64,000 nt of DNA from Mucilaginibacter sp. KACC 22063 (GTDB lineage: Bacteria > Bacteroidota > Bacteroidia > Sphingobacteriales > Sphingobacteriaceae): assembly GCF_028736115.1 (NCBI RefSeq), contig NZ_CP117877.1, positions 3,844,001 through 3,908,000 of the forward strand, in the 5' to 3' direction. Shown piece by piece: positions 1-8,416 of the stretch. The notes beneath the pieces are model-generated. The model had not been told where the DNA came from. It did not search any database and was given only the letters and a program-made list of their open reading frames with translations. Each line of letters begins with the position of its first letter. Positions within the stretch are counted from its first letter, which is position 1. Position numbers and translations under genes: made by a program.

Positions 1-26
1 CCCTCCCTAACCCTCCCCGAGGAGGG
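1..26. repeat. C-rich REP-like palindrome (family A)
   Basis: A C-rich arm (CCCTCCC, then AA) is followed by a hairpin CCCTCC-CCGA-GGAGGG at 11-26. The same layout recurs at 35908-35936 and, in opposite orientation, at 13053-13084 and 35987-36017. The element may begin left of the window. Bases 27-184 hold no gene that I can see. Confidence 0.6.
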
Positions 27-184
27 AACTTTCTTTTTACGTTTAAATACCGAACCGACTTAACATAACCGCCCTAAATGTATTTCCTCTCAAACGAGAG
101 ACTATTTCTGTCACAACTTCCTTACGCCTTGCTATTGGTACGCCTTTACCAATTCGTTATATTGTGCAATCAAATAGCAATAAC

Positions 185-1819
185 TTGAAAAGAAAAGACT
201 TCCTATACCTTAGCGGCATGGGCCTTAGTGCGGCTATGATGCCCAATATTCCGGTGATTGGTTCGCCTGTAAATCCTGAGAAAGCGCTGGAAAATGTTGA
301 TGTATCGTTGAAAAAACGCATGGCCGATGTTGCTCTAAACACGGCAAAATCAAGAGGTGCCAGCTACGCCGATGTACGTATAGGACGTTACCTTAACCAG
401 TCGGTTATCACGCGGGAAGACAAGGTGCAGAACATTGCCAATACTGAATCGTACGGAATGGGGGTGCGTGTGTTAGCCGATGGTTGCTGGGGCTTTGCAG
501 CTACTAACAAAATGGACAATGACAGTATTGCGAAAGCTGCCGAACTTGCGGTACGCATTGCTAAAGACAATGCTAAATTACTAACGACTCCTGTTCAGCT
601 TGCTCCACAAAAAGGTTATGGTGAAGTAAACTGGAAAACACCTATCCAGAAAAATGCATTTGAAGTACCTATTAAAGATAAAGTTGAGCTGCTTTTGGCT
701 GCCAATAATGAAGCCTTAAAACTGGGTGCAAATTTCATAAACAACTCGCTGTTTATGATTAACGAGCAGAAGTATTTTGCTTCTACAGATGGCTCATACA
801 TTGATCAGGACATTCACCGCATTTGGCCAAGCTTCACCATCACCAAAACCGATGCAAAAAGTGGCAAGTTTGAAACGCGCAATTCATTAGGCGCACCAAT
901 GGGTATGGGTTACGAATACCTGGTTCCTGACAGTTCAACAGTAATTAACGGCATATTCCCTATTTTTACTACGCATTACAATATGCTGGAAGATGCCCGC
1001 ATTGCCACCTCTCAGTTAGATGAAAAACTGAAAGCCAAACCGATTGAACCCGGCAAATACGACCTGATACTTGATCCGACTAACTTGTTCCTGACCATTC
1101 ACGAGTCGGTTGGCCACCCTACCGAACTGGACCGCGTACTTGGCTACGAGGCGAACTTTGCAGGTACCAGCTTTTTAACATTGGATAAATGGAAGTCGGG
1201 CAAGTTTAACTTTGGCAGTAAGATTGTAAACTTTGTAGGCGACAAAACTCAACCCAATGCATTAGGCACAGTAGGCTATGATGACGAAGGGGTGAAATGC
1301 GGCAAGTGGGACATCATTAAAGATGGTGTACTTGTAAATTACCAAACCATACGCGACCAGGCGCATATCCTGGGGCTTGAGGCTTCACAAGGTTGCTGCT
1401 ACGCCGACGACTGGAGTTCTATTCAGTTTCAGCGCATGCCTAACGTAAGCCTGCAACCGGGTAAAGCAAAGCTTAGTCCGGCAGAGCTGATTAAAAACAC
1501 CGAGAAAGGCCTATATATGTTTGGCCGTAACTCTTACTCTATCGATCAGCAGCGTTACAATTTTCAGTTCAGTAGCCAGCTTTGCTATGAGATCAATAAC
1601 GGTAAAATTACAGGCATGGTTAGCGGGGCTGCCTATCAGGCCAATACACAGGAGTTCTGGAACTCGTGCTCGGCTATTTGCGATGCCAGCGATTATCGCT
1701 TAGGAGGTTCATTCTTTGACGGTAAGGGCCAGCCGCAACAGGTAAGCGCCGTATCGCACGGATGTGCAACAACTAAGTTTGACAAAGTAAATGTGATCAA
1801 TACCAGCAGGAGGATCTGA
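185..1819 (+). CDS. TldD/PmbA-family metalloprotease, copy A (TldD-like)
   Basis: TldD-type peptidase of the TldD/PmbA family (zinc metalloproteases that trim peptides, usually working with a TldE partner). The HExxxH zinc motif reads HESVGH at residues 306-311 and is followed by PTELDRVLGYEA. The protein has about 544 residues from the TTG at 185; a GTG at 164 in the same frame would add seven. I prefer TTG because the two paralogues (4878 minus, 41497 plus) also start at TTG with the same MKR(K/R)xF(L/I)YL N-terminus. That N-terminus, KRKDFLYLSG followed by an apolar stretch, resembles a Tat signal with RK in place of RR (inference). No tldE partner lies beside it; the next gene converges on it. 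It ends in SHGCATTKF where the paralogues have SHGSSTARF. Confidence 0.85.
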   Translation: MKRKDFLYLSGMGLSAAMMPNIPVIGSPVNPEKALENVDVSLKKRMADVALNTAKSRGASYADVRIGRYLNQSVITREDKVQNIANTESYGMGVRVLADGCWGFAATNKMDNDSIAKAAELAVRIAKDNAKLLTTPVQLAPQKGYGEVNWKTPIQKNAFEVPIKDKVELLLAANNEALKLGANFINNSLFMINEQKYFASTDGSYIDQDIHRIWPSFTITKTDAKSGKFETRNSLGAPMGMGYEYLVPDSSTVINGIFPIFTTHYNMLEDARIATSQLDEKLKAKPIEPGKYDLILDPTNLFLTIHESVGHPTELDRVLGYEANFAGTSFLTLDKWKSGKFNFGSKIVNFVGDKTQPNALGTVGYDDEGVKCGKWDIIKDGVLVNYQTIRDQAHILGLEASQGCCYADDWSSIQFQRMPNVSLQPGKAKLSPAELIKNTEKGLYMFGRNSYSIDQQRYNFQFSSQLCYEINNGKITGMVSGAAYQANTQEFWNSCSAICDASDYRLGGSFFDGKGQPQQVSAVSHGCATTKFDKVNVINTSRRI

Positions 1820-1830
1820 TCTTTTTAAAT

Positions 1831-1856
1831 AAAAAAGCCCACAATATCGTGGGCTT
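1831..1856 (-). terminator. Intrinsic terminator between convergent genes
   Basis: Hairpin AAGCCCAC-AATATC-GTGGGCTT (stem arms 1835-1842 and 1849-1856). Read on the minus strand it ends in a run of six T, so it should stop the tldE gene that ends at 1891. On the plus strand it sits 15 bp after the copy A tldD but lacks a good U-tract. The flank at 1857-1887 carries a CAAGAAACAAG-type sequence shared with the terminators after parE and the second tldE. Confidence 0.75.
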
Positions 1857-1890
1857 ACTTGTTTCTTGTATCTGGTATCTTACTTCTTTG

Positions 1891-3231
1891 TTACACTGCG
1901 TCAGACAATGAACTGAATGTAAAGTCGCGGATTTTCATTGGCGGTATCAATGCGCTTTGGAATGATTCGCCGCTTACGGTACGCTCCGGTTTGCCAAGCG
2001 CTTCCAGGTTGTTCAGCATAATTACCGGGCTTTCGTTGAAACGGAAGTTTTTCACCGGGAATTTGATCTGCCCGTTTTCAATATAGAAAGTACCGTCGCG
2101 GGTAAGGCCTGTATAGAGTAAAGTTTGCGGATCAACCTCGCGGATGTACCACAAGCGGGTAACTAAAATACCTTTTTCAGTGCTTTTGATCAGATCTTCT
2201 ATTGAACCTTCGCCGCCTTCCATAATCACTCCACCCGGCCCAGGCATTGGTTTAACACCTTTCTTCTGCGCCCAGTAACGCGAGTAATACAGGTTTTTAA
2301 TTACCCCCTTCTCAATCCAGTTTACCTTTTGCTGCGGCTGGCCATCACCCGACCAAGTACTTGTAGGTAAACGCGGATCCGCCGGATCCGAATAAATATT
2401 TACCCGTTCGTCAACCAGTTTTTCACCTAACCTTGTACCGCCACCAGCTTTACTTAAAAAGCTGCGGCCCTCATCTGCGCTACGTGCATCAAGGCTGCCA
2501 TATAGGTTTTCCAGCAAAACGATACCGGCTGCCGGTTCCAGGATCACGGTATATTTACCCGGCTCAATAGCTTTTGCAGTTACAGAACCGCTTGCCTTTT
2601 GCGCAGCAATTTTTGTAAGCTTAAGGGTATCCATATCATTAAAGTCCTCGTAATCTTTTGTCGCATAGCCAGAGCCAAGGCTGTCTGGTGTACGCATGGT
2701 GATCGAGAAGTTAATGTCAGAATACTTATTATAAGCAAACAAACCGTGCGAGTTCATCATGGCGCTGAAACTGCCTGTATTTTGCAAAAATCCAGCAGCA
2801 GTAAGCTTACTTTCTTTTGCCACATTTAAGCTTGCCTCTACCATATCTGCACGCTGCTTAGGTGTCATCTCCGCAGTTTTCTGATCGTAAAGCTTTGGGT
2901 TAGTCGGCCCATAAGTTTGCGGCCCTAAGAACGGCATGTATTCCGGGTTTTCCGGTGCCAGCTGTGCCAGTTCTTCAGAACGGCGCACTGCAGTTTCTAT
3001 CGACTTATCGTCGTATTCATTTAAAGTAACAACACCTAATTTTTTACCGAAAGCAGAAGAAATAACCATACTGGTTGTGCTAACTGCTCCGCTTGTTGAA
3101 ACCGAGTTGCGCGCATAGCGAATATTACCGCTGTTTGAACCACTAAAGTTTATTTCGCATTCATCGGCTTTTGAGTAGCTAAGCGCCTTCTTCATTAAAG
3201 CCTGCGCTTCTTCCTGACTTAGTATAGCCAT
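1891..3231 (-). CDS. TldE/PmbA-like metalloprotease-family partner, copy 1
   Basis: PmbA/TldE-type member of the TldD/PmbA family, 446 aa, the usual family length. It opens with MAILSQEEAQALMKKALSYS and ends in the same RTVSGES...PPMKIRDFTFSSLSDAV block as the paralogue at 43146. No HExxxH motif is present, as expected for TldE, which in E. coli is the non-catalytic half of the TldD-TldE heterodimer. No signal peptide is visible, whereas the TldD upstream has a Tat-like N-terminus; TldE would have to be co-exported with TldD if the complex is outside the cytoplasm (inference). Its ATG lies 6 bp after the stop of tldD copy B, so the two are probably cotranscribed and translationally linked. 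Confidence 0.85.
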   Translation of the reverse strand: MAILSQEEAQALMKKALSYSKADECEINFSGSNSGNIRYARNSVSTSGAVSTTSMVISSAFGKKLGVVTLNEYDDKSIETAVRRSEELAQLAPENPEYMPFLGPQTYGPTNPKLYDQKTAEMTPKQRADMVEASLNVAKESKLTAAGFLQNTGSFSAMMNSHGLFAYNKYSDINFSITMRTPDSLGSGYATKDYEDFNDMDTLKLTKIAAQKASGSVTAKAIEPGKYTVILEPAAGIVLLENLYGSLDARSADEGRSFLSKAGGGTRLGEKLVDERVNIYSDPADPRLPTSTWSGDGQPQQKVNWIEKGVIKNLYYSRYWAQKKGVKPMPGPGGVIMEGGEGSIEDLIKSTEKGILVTRLWYIREVDPQTLLYTGLTRDGTFYIENGQIKFPVKNFRFNESPVIMLNNLEALGKPERTVSGESFQSALIPPMKIRDFTFSSLSDAV

Positions 3232-3237
3232 ATTGGT

Positions 3238-4878
3238 TTAGATTTTTCTTGCTGTATTAATAATGTTAACTCCGTTAAAACGCGCGGTAGACGAACCATG
3301 CGAGACTGCGCTCACCTGCTCAGGCTGTCCCTTACCGTCAAAGAACGAACCGCCCAGGCGATAATCACGCTCATCGCATACGGCAGAACATGAATTCCAG
3401 AACTCCTGTGTGTTCGACTGGTAAGCCACATCATTAAGCATCCCTACAATCTTACCGTTGCGTACCTCGTAATAAAGCTGCCCGCTGAATTGAAAATTGT
3501 AACGCTGCTGATCTATAGAGAAAGAGCTATCGCCAATGATATAAATACCTTTTTCTACATTCTTGATCATATCAGACGGAGTTAAAGGTGCTTTGCCAGG
3601 CTGTAAGGATATATTAGGCATACGTTGGAATTGTACATCATTCCAGCTATCGGCATAGCAGCATCCCTGAGATGCATTTAACCCGAGAATGTGTGCCTGA
3701 TCGCGTATCGTCTGGTAATTTACAAGCGTACCATCTTTAATGATGTCCCACTTACCGCATTTTACCCCTTCATCATCATAACCAACAGCACCTAAAGAAC
3801 CCGGCTGTGTTTTATCTGCAACGATGTTTACGTTTTTACTACCGAAGTTGAATTTGCCCGATTTCCATTTGTCAAGCGTAAGGAAACTGGTACCTGCAAA
3901 ATTAGCCTCGTACCCAAGCACACGGTCAAGCTCTGAAGGGTGGCCAACCGATTCGTGGATGGTAAGCCACATGTTAGTAGGATCAAGGATCAGATCGTAC
4001 TTACCAGGCTCAACAGATTTAGCAGCAAGCTTTTGCCCAGTTTGCAAACCTGCAAGCCCAGCATCCTCAATCATATCATAACGGTCGCGGTAAAGCATGG
4101 TAGGCATACCTTTAATCTTGTCGCTATCACGCGGCATCAGATACTCATAGCCCATTCCGCGTGGTGCGCTCAGGGCATTACGGGTAATAAATTTACCCGA
4201 TTTCTGGTCTATTTTGGTGGCATAAAACGTAGGCCATATACGATGAATATCCTGATCAATGTATGAGCCATCTGTTGAGGCAAAGTACTTTTGCTCATTC
4301 ACCAGGAAAATAATGGAAGTAACATAGTTCGCTCCCGCTTTCATTGCGGTATCATTCACCTTCAGCAACAGGTCAACTTTATCCTTAATAGGTACTTCGA
4401 AACCATTTTTCTCGATCGGCGCCTTCCAACTCACTTCACCGTAACCCTTTTGCGGGGCCAACTGTACGGGTTCGCTTTGCAAGCGTGCGTTCTCTTTGGC
4501 AATAGCTACTGCATCGGCTGCTGCACGTGCAATGCTATCATTGTCCATACGATCAGTAGCGGCAAAACCCCAGCATCCATCTGCAAGTACGCGTACACCC
4601 ATACCGTATGATTCGGTATTGACTACGTTTTGCACTTTGTTTTCACGGGTTACCACAAACTCACGCAAGTAGCGGCCAATGCGTACATCAGTGTACGTTG
4701 CTCCTTTTGACCGTGCCGCATTAAGCGCAACATCAGCCATACGTTTTTTAAGGGCAACATCAATGCCGCCCTGCAAAGCTGCCTCTTGTGAGATCGGTGC
4801 ACCAATAACAGGGATACGGCTCAGCATGGCTCCTCCGAAGCCCATACCGGTGAGATAAAGAAAATCTTTCCTTTTCAA
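3238..4878 (-). CDS. TldD/PmbA-family metalloprotease, copy B (TldD-like)
   Basis: TldD-type zinc peptidase, 546 aa. HESVGH lies at residues 308-313, in the same GKYDLILDPTN...IHESVGHP context as copy A. The start is TTG at 4878, with MKRKDFLYLTGMGFGGAML, a Tat-like N-terminus carrying RK. The C-terminal block LGGSFFDGKGQP aligns by eye with the region of E. coli TldD that holds its third zinc ligand, a cysteine; here the aligned residue is not cysteine (inference from unassisted alignment). It forms a pair with the tldE that follows 6 bp later. The gene upstream on the same strand (oxidoreductase at 4994-5956) is 115 bp away, so a separate promoter is possible, but I see no TAnnTTTG box in that gap. 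Confidence 0.85.
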   Translation of the reverse strand: MKRKDFLYLTGMGFGGAMLSRIPVIGAPISQEAALQGGIDVALKKRMADVALNAARSKGATYTDVRIGRYLREFVVTRENKVQNVVNTESYGMGVRVLADGCWGFAATDRMDNDSIARAAADAVAIAKENARLQSEPVQLAPQKGYGEVSWKAPIEKNGFEVPIKDKVDLLLKVNDTAMKAGANYVTSIIFLVNEQKYFASTDGSYIDQDIHRIWPTFYATKIDQKSGKFITRNALSAPRGMGYEYLMPRDSDKIKGMPTMLYRDRYDMIEDAGLAGLQTGQKLAAKSVEPGKYDLILDPTNMWLTIHESVGHPSELDRVLGYEANFAGTSFLTLDKWKSGKFNFGSKNVNIVADKTQPGSLGAVGYDDEGVKCGKWDIIKDGTLVNYQTIRDQAHILGLNASQGCCYADSWNDVQFQRMPNISLQPGKAPLTPSDMIKNVEKGIYIIGDSSFSIDQQRYNFQFSGQLYYEVRNGKIVGMLNDVAYQSNTQEFWNSCSAVCDERDYRLGGSFFDGKGQPEQVSAVSHGSSTARFNGVNIINTARKI

Positions 4879-4993
4879 AATTGTTAAGGTTTTGATTAAA
4901 AAATGAACTATTCAGAAGGTCAGTCTGGCAGATGTGTTCGTAATTTAAATAATTATTTTCAGAAGTGAATAATCACCTTACAATTTTTGAGAA

Positions 4994-5956
4994 TTACTCG
5001 CCGGGAAACCGTAATCCAATTTGTGCCCGTGACAGATCGAGCATGCGCATCATCTCGCGCGAAAGGTGGTGTGTAATGATGGGACTTTCAGTCTTGCCGT
5101 CTTGTATTAACTGGCAAAAATGTTCGGTTTCATAATTAAGTCCGCCTGCTGCAAAAGGTTCATCTAAAGTAACGATACGGCCATCCAGATATTCGATAGT
5201 GACCTTTTGGGGATTCCACCAGTTTTTATGAATAGTGATGTGCCCCTGAGTGCCAGCTATCAAAGCATCGCCTTTACCGTGCAGGTCAAAACCGCAATAC
5301 AACTGTGAATAACCTTTTTCGTGCCTGCTTTGAATAATGGCAAACATATCAACTTTGTTGTCGGCAATGTGGCCAAGGGTTTGCATTTCAAGCGTATTGC
5401 CCAACCACTCAGCCGCCAGGAAAACCTCATAAGGTAAAATGGCCATAATGCCGCCGCCAATGCCCTCGTAACTAAAATTAGGATGATCCGGTGGTAAATC
5501 GGCAACTGATGAACCGGCACGCACGTAAGCTACATCGCCGATTGGATCATTGATCAAATGCTCGCGAAGTTTACGGTAGGCCGGGAAGAAGGGCGGTTTC
5601 ATGCCTTCCATAAAAAGCAGGTTCTTCTGCTTAGCTAAAGCTAATACAGGCTCAAGCTGTTGCAGGTTAACCATTGATGGCTTTTCGCACAATACATGCT
5701 TACCTGCATTAAGCGCAAGTGTACTGTAATGGGCATGGCTATCGGGCAGGGTTGCAATGTAAACAGCATCGATATCTGATGCCAGCAACTCTTCAGCAGA
5801 TGAAAAGGCCGTACCACCATATTTTGCCGTAAACTCCTGAACATTTTCGGCTCGGCGCGCCCATGCGCCAACATATTGTGCATTAACAACAGCGGCCAGA
5901 CCCTGCATAAAACGATGCGAGATCCGGCCGCAGCCTATAATACCTATTTTAACCAT
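4994..5956 (-). CDS. Gfo/Idh/MocA-family oxidoreductase
   Basis: NAD(P)-dependent sugar or cyclitol dehydrogenase family, 320 aa. The Rossmann motif GIIGCGRISHRF is at residues 4-15 and the family CEKPS motif falls around residue 93 (HVLCEKPSMVN). The C-terminal half matches the family's alpha/beta substrate domain. The substrate cannot be read from sequence; trans-1,2-dihydrobenzene-1,2-diol dehydrogenase-like members look similar. No signal peptide, so it is cytoplasmic. It starts 5 bp after the lipoprotein gene at 5962-7029 and is probably cotranscribed with it. Confidence 0.85.
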   Translation of the reverse strand: MVKIGIIGCGRISHRFMQGLAAVVNAQYVGAWARRAENVQEFTAKYGGTAFSSAEELLASDIDAVYIATLPDSHAHYSTLALNAGKHVLCEKPSMVNLQQLEPVLALAKQKNLLFMEGMKPPFFPAYRKLREHLINDPIGDVAYVRAGSSVADLPPDHPNFSYEGIGGGIMAILPYEVFLAAEWLGNTLEMQTLGHIADNKVDMFAIIQSRHEKGYSQLYCGFDLHGKGDALIAGTQGHITIHKNWWNPQKVTIEYLDGRIVTLDEPFAAGGLNYETEHFCQLIQDGKTESPIITHHLSREMMRMLDLSRAQIGLRFPGE

Positions 5957-5961
5957 ACCTG

Positions 5962-7029
5962 TTACTGGTACTGGATATAAATTGGGTGTGGTGTATATCT
6001 TTTGATGACCTCTTCTGGTGTTAGCATGTGGTGAGGCGCTTTTTTGATATCGTTTTTGTAGAACAATTTAAAGCCGGTGAACTGTACAGGTTCGCCTTGT
6101 ACAAAGTAACGATAAGTACCTGTTTTAAGGTCTGGTTCGCCCCAGCCGTCCATATCAATTACAGTTTGTACTTCTTTACGTAATTTGATGTTTTTGTAGT
6201 TGGTTAACATCTTTTTAGTAAAGCGGTGTACAATTAAAATTTTCGGAGGTAAGTGGTATGTATTTACCAGGTTAGCCAGGTAACCCGAAACATAATTCAC
6301 GTCTTCCGCATCATAAGTTCCAATTTTACGGCCCGGTTTGGTTCCGTCTTTCATAGAAAACTCAGGGTCCATACCGAAATGCACATTAGGCATTTTCAGG
6401 TATTTTTCTAACAAAGGCAACTCTGCGCGTATGTTACTTAAAGCAACCTGCACGTCAAGAAATACAATGCCATGTACTTTTTTAGCCAGTACTAATACAG
6501 AGTCGATCTGTTTAAATGGCATGCGGTAACGGTATTTACCGTCTTTACCACCGTCGCCCTGTGCTACTACAGCAATGTAGTGCAAAGCAGGCATTACAGG
6601 GATAGAAGGATCAGCCTTCTCCCAATGCTTTACTTCGCCGCGCAATTTGTTCAGCATCTCGTTTGGCGGCAGCTCGCCAAGGATACCCATCTTTTTAGAA
6701 TACAGGTTACCGTAGAAAGCTACAATTCTGTGGAATGGTAATATAGCACCGTCCATTGGGTAAGGTGCATTTTTAACAGGCCAGCGGCCGGTGGTATCAC
6801 CGTTAGCCAGGCGTTTCATCAAGCTATCGTATTTGGCTTTATCCAACGGCGGATAGTGCTCTTTTACAATCGAAAGCGTATCAATGGTGTCTGCTTTAGC
6901 AACTTCGGTACTGGTTTTTGTTTTTGTAGTGGTTGTAGTGGTTGATTTGTTACCGTTGTTGCAGTTAGTAAACAATAAAACGGTTCCAACGGCAAGTGAT
7001 CCGGTCAGAAAGAAAGCCTTTAAGTTCAT
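5962..7029 (-). CDS. Uncharacterised lipoprotein
   Basis: A 355-aa protein that I cannot assign to a named family. Residues 1-23 form a lipoprotein-type signal (hydrophobic GSLAVGTVLLFTNC, with C23 as the likely lipidated cysteine). A threonine-rich linker follows at about 28-42 (TTTTTTKTKTST). The rest is a mixed, mostly soluble domain with repeated hydrophobic strand-like segments (IVFLDVQVAL, KILIVHRFTKKML, VQTVIDMDGWGEPD) that could be a TIM-barrel-like fold (speculative). It would be anchored in the envelope. A minus-strand -7 box lies at 7092-7099, and the oxidoreductase follows 5 bp downstream. Confidence 0.7.
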   Translation of the reverse strand: MNLKAFFLTGSLAVGTVLLFTNCNNGNKSTTTTTTKTKTSTEVAKADTIDTLSIVKEHYPPLDKAKYDSLMKRLANGDTTGRWPVKNAPYPMDGAILPFHRIVAFYGNLYSKKMGILGELPPNEMLNKLRGEVKHWEKADPSIPVMPALHYIAVVAQGDGGKDGKYRYRMPFKQIDSVLVLAKKVHGIVFLDVQVALSNIRAELPLLEKYLKMPNVHFGMDPEFSMKDGTKPGRKIGTYDAEDVNYVSGYLANLVNTYHLPPKILIVHRFTKKMLTNYKNIKLRKEVQTVIDMDGWGEPDLKTGTYRYFVQGEPVQFTGFKLFYKNDIKKAPHHMLTPEEVIKRYTPHPIYIQYQ

Positions 7030-7091
7030 TTATAGTAAGTTGATGTTTTGCAGCAATATGCTAAATTATTTGATAGTTATTTGAATATTCA

Positions 7092-7099
7092 CAAAGTTA
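7092..7099 (-). promoter_or_regulatory. Candidate -7 box for the lipoprotein gene
   Basis: On the minus strand this reads TAACTTTG, matching the Bacteroidota TAnnTTTG consensus, 63 bp upstream of the ATG at 7029. No clear TTTG is seen at -33. Confidence 0.4.
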
Positions 7100-7189
7100 A
7101 TTTAGTAACTTCTTAATTTAACCTACTGTAAGTTTCAAGGGGGTATTTATAATGAATTAGCCTATGAACAAGTATTTGTTAAAGCTGTT

Positions 7190-8074
7190 TTATTTTGTCT
7201 TATAAAATTTACCAAACACACCCAACGGCAACTTAATACCCGATGTTGCCTGCAGATAAAGTTCGCCGGTTTCCAGGTTTTGCACCTGCGGAAAAGCGCC
7301 TTTGATCAGGTTTTCTACGATGACAGACGAAAAGCCCAGCGAATAGGTATTTAATATCAGGAAGTGTTCTTCAGGGTCAAGCAACTGAACCACATCCTGC
7401 ATCATTTCATTGATGTGGTCTTCCAGCTTCCATTTTTCGCCGTTAGGGCCGTGGCCATAAGCAGGCGGATCCAAAATAATACCGTTATATTTTTTACCGC
7501 GCTTTATTTCGCGCTTTACAAATTTCAGGGCATCCTCAACTACCCAGCGTATATTTTCCAGTTCAGACAGTTCCTGATTTTCATTTGCCCAGGTAACTAC
7601 CTGCCTTATCGAATCTACGTGCGTAGTATCGGCACCGGCCGCACGCGCAATTAAAGATGCGCCGCCTGTATAGGCAAATAAGTTAAGTACTTTGGGGCTT
7701 GGCGTTTTAAACCGCTTTACATTTTTAGAGATATAATCCCAGTTTACAGCCTGCTCGGGGAAAATGCCCACATGCTTAAATGAAGTAAGCCCCAAACGGA
7801 ACCTGATGGTTACATCATTATTTTGATAAGTAATATGCCAGCGATCAGCTGCTTTAGGGTCTTTCTTAATCCATTCGCCTGATGTAGCCGAACGCCCTTT
7901 GAAACGGATATGATGCTGCTTGTTCCACTCGCTTTGCGGCAAGGCTTTGCTCCAAACAGCCTGTGGTTCAGGGCGGATCAGGATTAAATTGCCAAAACGT
8001 TCCAGTTTTTCAAAATCGCCGCAATCAATCAGCTCATAGTCTTTCCAGTGTTCGGGCGTAAGGAGTTGGATCAT
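7190..8074 (-). CDS. Class I SAM-dependent rRNA methyltransferase (RlmI-like)
   Basis: SAM-dependent methyltransferase of the RlmI-type family, which modifies 23S rRNA. From the ATG at 8074 it has 294 aa, beginning MIQLLTPEHWKDYELIDCG. The SAM motif is VLNLFAYTGGASLIA, and the catalytic-type DPPAYGHGPNGEKW motif lies in the C-terminal half. The same frame is open to 8230, but that extension runs through a dispersed repeat (8165-8268) and through the promoter candidate at 8120-8127, so the shorter protein is preferred. It stands alone; the Mla genes upstream end at 8417. Confidence 0.85.
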   Translation of the reverse strand: MIQLLTPEHWKDYELIDCGDFEKLERFGNLILIRPEPQAVWSKALPQSEWNKQHHIRFKGRSATSGEWIKKDPKAADRWHITYQNNDVTIRFRLGLTSFKHVGIFPEQAVNWDYISKNVKRFKTPSPKVLNLFAYTGGASLIARAAGADTTHVDSIRQVVTWANENQELSELENIRWVVEDALKFVKREIKRGKKYNGIILDPPAYGHGPNGEKWKLEDHINEMMQDVVQLLDPEEHFLILNTYSLGFSSVIVENLIKGAFPQVQNLETGELYLQATSGIKLPLGVFGKFYKTK

Positions 8075-8084
8075 CTTTAGTGGC

Positions 8085-8113
8085 GAGTTTTGAGTTACGA
8101 GTGTCTGAGTATT
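8085..8113. repeat. Degenerate GAG-rich repeat
   Basis: Contains GTTTTGAGTTAC followed by GAG-rich sequence. The same 12-mer with a similar GAGGTGTGAG tail occurs at 12970-13012. Confidence 0.4.
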
Positions 8114-8119
8114 AATTCG

Positions 8120-8127
8120 CAAAGATA
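8120..8127 (-). promoter_or_regulatory. Candidate -7 box for the methyltransferase gene
   Basis: Minus-strand TATCTTTG (consensus TAnnTTTG), 46 bp upstream of the ATG at 8074. Its position supports the short start over the open frame to 8230. Confidence 0.45.
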
Positions 8128-8164
8128 CTAATACAAATGAGTATTGATAATAGATTAGTTTAGG

Positions 8165-8268
8165 CTTACCCCTTGACAACGTTTTGGCTAAAGCATTGTC
8201 TCTACTTTTCCCCTTAAAAGGGGAATGCACAGCAATTACTTTAAGTAGAAACTTAAAAAAGGGTCAAG
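8165..8268. repeat. 104-bp intergenic repeat, copy 1
   Basis: Begins CTTACCCCTTGAC, has a central palindrome CCCCTTAAAAGGGG (8210-8223) followed by AATGCAC, and ends GGGTCAAG, so CTTGAC and GTCAAG form short inverted ends. An equally long second copy follows after 8 bp. Confidence 0.75.
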
Positions 8269-8276
8269 AATTATGG

Positions 8277-8380
8277 CTTACCCCTTGACAATGTAACTAC
8301 TTAACATACTGCCTCTACACTTCCCTTTTAAGGGGAATGCACTGCTATTGCTAATTGTACTGACTTTAATAAGGGGTCAG
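8277..8380. repeat. 104-bp intergenic repeat, copy 2
   Basis: Same orientation and length as the copy at 8165-8268: CTTACCCCTTGAC start, central CCCTTTTAAGGGG (8323-8335) with AATGCAC, end AAGGGGTCAG. The halves between conserved blocks have diverged. No ORF of note. Confidence 0.75.
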
Positions 8381-8416
8381 AAATGAATTAAAGTATCCCA
8401 ATCACTATTGACCAAT

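Noticed and set aside
164..184. GTG start for tldD copy A at 164
   Set aside because: Paralogues start at the equivalent TTG (185), and the shared MKRKDF motif begins there; kept only as an alternative.
7190..8230. A 346-residue open frame for the methyltransferase starting at 8230
   Set aside because: The extra 52 codons pass through a dispersed repeat (8165-8268) and a -7 box (8120-8127); the family-like sequence starts at the ATG at 8074.
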